Source: Funiculus sociatus GB2-C1 (GTDB lineage Bacteria > Cyanobacteriota > Cyanobacteriia > Cyanobacteriales > FACHB-T130). Taken from it: 34,270 nt of DNA. The notes under the pieces are model-generated. The model had not been told where the DNA came from, ran no database searches, and saw nothing but the letters and a program-made list of their open reading frames with translations. Where the stretch lies: NCBI RefSeq assembly GCF_039962115.1, contig NZ_JAMPKJ010000062.1, positions 1 through 34,270 on the forward strand, given 5' to 3'. The position numbers and the translations under genes are program-made. This document shows, piece after piece, positions 32,091 to 34,270 of this stretch; the stretch's first letter is position 1; the number at the start of each line of letters is the position of its first letter.

Positions 32091-33662
32091 TTAGGAGACT
32101 GTTGCCAGCTGTTTCGGCTTTGGCTCAATTGGTGCAGCCAAGGCTGATTCTAAGTCTGCACATCCAAGCCTTTGTTCTAAAATCTTCATGACTTCGCGTC
32201 CGAAGTCGTTGGGATTTTGTTGCCATGCTTGGAGGCAAACTTCACCGAAGAATGAGCCAAGGGGTTCTGGATTCCAGAGAAGTTTTTTGGCTGTCCACGG
32301 CATTATGCTCATGGGGTTATATCCTGGCTTGAGGATATCATTTTTGAAGGCGTATTCTTCTAAATGGGTGTGCGGTTGCAATCCTATAAAGAAGATGGCT
32401 GGTTCGACTTTATCTTCACCAAAGATTTTCTCTAGTTCCCGGTGATAGGCAACGGTTTGGCGAATAGTTTCATGAGTTTCGTCAATTACGTTAAATGAGT
32501 AATTAACAGATACCAAATCGTTGAATCCAGCTGCTTTTAAGTCGCGGCAGTTTTCTAATACTGTGCGGAGGTTATAGCCCATTCGCATTTTCCGCACGAG
32601 TTCCTGAGAACCACTGGTGATGCCGATTTCAAAGTAGTTCATCCCTGTTTTTACCATCAGATCGCATAATTCTGGTGTCAGGTTGTCTGCCCGAATGTAA
32701 GCTGCCCAATGTATATCTTTCATCCCGGCATCGATGATTTTTTGCAACAACTCAACGGCATCGTCGATGAATTTCCGGGCTGGGATAAATTGAGCATCGG
32801 TAAACCAGAAGTTGCGGATACCTCGGTTATAAAGTTGTTGCATTTCGGCTACAACTTCATTCGCTGGGTTGATGCGTACTTGCTTGCCTTCAATGACGGT
32901 GTAAATGCAGTAGCAGCAGTTGTGCGGACAGCCGCGTTTTGTCTGTACGCCAACATAGAAATCTTCGTCTTGCAGGTAATATTGAAATTCAGGCCAGATG
33001 GTTTCGATGTAGTCGTAGTTGCAGGCGGTTTTTTCGATGGGAGTGGGGCTTTCGTGGATCATGCGATCGCGTGGCTTTGTCTCTCCCACCACATAACACC
33101 GTTCATCCCGGAATTCTTGCCCTCGAAGCATTTTTTCCAGCAACGCCTCGCCTTCACCTACTGAAACTATTGTCCCCGTCGGTAAGCTCTTACTCAGTTG
33201 TTCGTAAAACACGCTGACAGCACCGCCACCCACAACAGTTTGAGCGTTTGGGTTGTATTTCTGAGCGCGTTTCAGCCCCCGTTTAATTAATCCCTGGTTG
33301 CGCCAAAGTTCGGTGTAGTATGCCGTCGTCACTCGCAAGCCGCCCAATGCTCCCCGTAATCTCACTAAGGGATTTGGGGCATAGTAAAATTCAAAAGCGT
33401 TTTGCAGTGGGTTGCCACCTCTGCCTCCTACCGGCGCGTAAATTTGAATATCGCGCCAGGAATAGACTAACAGTGTTGGTTTGAATTCATCCACGCAGGT
33501 ATCTAGCGCACTGGCGAAATCCAAAGGCGGTACAGTTCCCAAGTCAAATATTCGTTGTTGTACGTTTGGGAACAGTTTGTGTACGTGATCTGCTAAGTAC
33601 ACAACCCCAATTGGAAAGATGGGATTACAGGGTAGGCGGACGTAGAGAATTCGATTTTCCAT
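32091..33662 (-). CDS. B12-binding-like / radical SAM protein
   Basis: 523 residues from ATG 33662, chosen over a TTG 12 codons upstream. N-terminal part (about 1-190) has the layout of a B12-binding domain (GGGAVSVFYEQL, VSVGEGEALLEKML) but the DxHxxG ligand motif is not seen. The radical SAM core follows, with the cluster motif CPHNCCYC (C245, C249, C252, CxxxCxxC), then FWFTDAQFIPARKFI and FEIGITSGSQELVRKM. The C-terminal region (about 440-523) has no recognised motif. From memory it resembles the cyanobacterial family annotated as photosystem II high light acclimation radical SAM protein; this link is uncertain. It would catalyse a radical modification in the cytoplasm. The product is unknown. 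Confidence 0.85.
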   Translation of the reverse strand: MENRILYVRLPCNPIFPIGVVYLADHVHKLFPNVQQRIFDLGTVPPLDFASALDTCVDEFKPTLLVYSWRDIQIYAPVGGRGGNPLQNAFEFYYAPNPLVRLRGALGGLRVTTAYYTELWRNQGLIKRGLKRAQKYNPNAQTVVGGGAVSVFYEQLSKSLPTGTIVSVGEGEALLEKMLRGQEFRDERCYVVGETKPRDRMIHESPTPIEKTACNYDYIETIWPEFQYYLQDEDFYVGVQTKRGCPHNCCYCIYTVIEGKQVRINPANEVVAEMQQLYNRGIRNFWFTDAQFIPARKFIDDAVELLQKIIDAGMKDIHWAAYIRADNLTPELCDLMVKTGMNYFEIGITSGSQELVRKMRMGYNLRTVLENCRDLKAAGFNDLVSVNYSFNVIDETHETIRQTVAYHRELEKIFGEDKVEPAIFFIGLQPHTHLEEYAFKNDILKPGYNPMSIMPWTAKKLLWNPEPLGSFFGEVCLQAWQQNPNDFGREVMKILEQRLGCADLESALAAPIEPKPKQLATVS

Positions 33663-34270
33663 TATTTTTTCTTTGTATTCAGATTCACGACTATTCAAAC
33701 TTGGCTAACGGATGCCGTCTAAGAAAGCTTCTCGCTTTCCAAGAAAGTTCTCAAGAATTATTTTGACTAAGACTTGATCGAGATTTGAGCCATTTTTGGT
33801 ATTTTTGCCTACTACAGCGGCTTAAGAAGCCATTTTTAGCCCAGTATCATCGGCTACAGCAGCACTATTGAGCTATTAAGTTTCTGAAATCTGTTTATAT
33901 AACTTTACGATAACATTGAGTTCACAAGAGCGTAGCGCTAATTTTTGCTGTGTAGGCGAAAAAGGGGACTTGGGGGACTTGGGGGACTTGGGGGACAAGG
34001 AAGACAAGTAAAAAATCCCAAACTGGGATTTGTTGGGTTGAGGTTCCAAGGGCCCAGCCTACAACTTGGGAGAAAAAGCGTCGGTCTCCAATCCCAAGTC
34101 TCCCCCTGGGGGATGCCGATTCATGCTTGCGATCGCCAGTTGCAACTTCTAAAAATTGGTTCTACCGAACTTGCTATGTAAAAATGTTAAGAATAGCTAA
34201 TCAAGATAGAAAATGCAAAATAGGTGTAAGAGGTGAGATTTGTTGCTAAGCTTGAATTCTGGGATTAATT
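33663..34270. other. Spacer at the right end of the window
   Basis: About 600 bp with no supported gene. It contains a G-rich 9-bp tandem array (33964-33999), a complementary C-rich stretch (34098-34111) and a HIP1-like GCGATCGC near 34130. A 78-codon frame through the array is low-complexity coding of the repeat and is not called. Confidence 0.6.
33964..33999. repeat. 9-bp G-rich tandem repeat
   Basis: GGGGACTTG three times (33964-33972, 33973-33981, 33982-33990) and GGGGACAAG once. The inverse motif CCCAAGTCTCCCCC lies at 34098-34111, so the two could pair across about 100 bases. Confidence 0.85.

Noticed and set aside
33945-34181. 78-codon frame at the right end
   Set aside because: Begins in the 9-bp G-rich array (Gly-Leu-Gly) and continues in non-coding sequence.

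Overview
The window reads as chromosomal DNA of a filamentous, non-marine-picoplankton type cyanobacterium. The grounds are repeated HIP1-type GCGATCGC octamers (for example 13467-13474, 13489-13496 and 15191-15198), several cyanobacterial hypothetical families (DUF3386, DUF2993, DUF4347, DICT), many small palindromic dispersed repeats, and very large secreted proteins built from haemagglutinin-type, FG-GAP, Calx-beta and RTX modules. The genus cannot be fixed from sequence alone. No rRNA, tRNA, CRISPR array, intact insertion sequence or prophage was seen.

Layout. 1-3.6 kb: a large DUF4347 / FG-GAP / Calx-beta / RTX surface or secreted protein on +, with its N terminus apparently clipped. 3.7-6.3 kb (- strand): DUF3386 protein, a GAF-histidine kinase and a small ribbon-helix-helix protein. 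6.3-7.4 kb: gene-poor spacer with repeats. 7.4-12.0 kb (+): lepA, then uxs and ugd, which together make UDP-glucuronate and UDP-xylose for polysaccharide. 12.1-15.0 kb (-): APC amino-acid permease, a solitary ExbB/TolQ-type channel protein and a DUF2993 protein. 15.7-17.4 kb (+): a glycosyltransferase-like / TPR / methyltransferase fusion. 17.6-27.3 kb (+): two consecutive giant genes, each with a signal peptide, a two-partner-secretion haemagglutinin domain, a divergent low-complexity or repeat passenger and a C-terminal CHAT (caspase-like) domain with intact His/Cys dyad. An unannotated 59-codon ORF lies between them. 27.3-34.3 kb: alpha/beta hydrolase (-), clpS and a CPBP intramembrane protease (+), then on - a pentapeptide-repeat protein, a DICT/degenerate HD-GYP protein and a radical SAM protein.

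The most notable region is 15.7-27.3 kb: sugar-transfer, methyl-transfer and protein-interaction modules in one polypeptide, followed by a paralogous pair of exported CHAT proteins. Their ends are conserved while their middles have been wholly exchanged: one has beta-helix repeats plus a Thr-Pro linker, the other a Gly/Thr/Asn/Ser array encoded by young tandem DNA repeats. With the DUF4347 protein at the left end, the window encodes three large exported or surface proteins that carry a His/Cys dyad of clan-CD type. No outer-membrane TpsB partner and no type I secretion transporter is encoded here, so export would depend on genes elsewhere.
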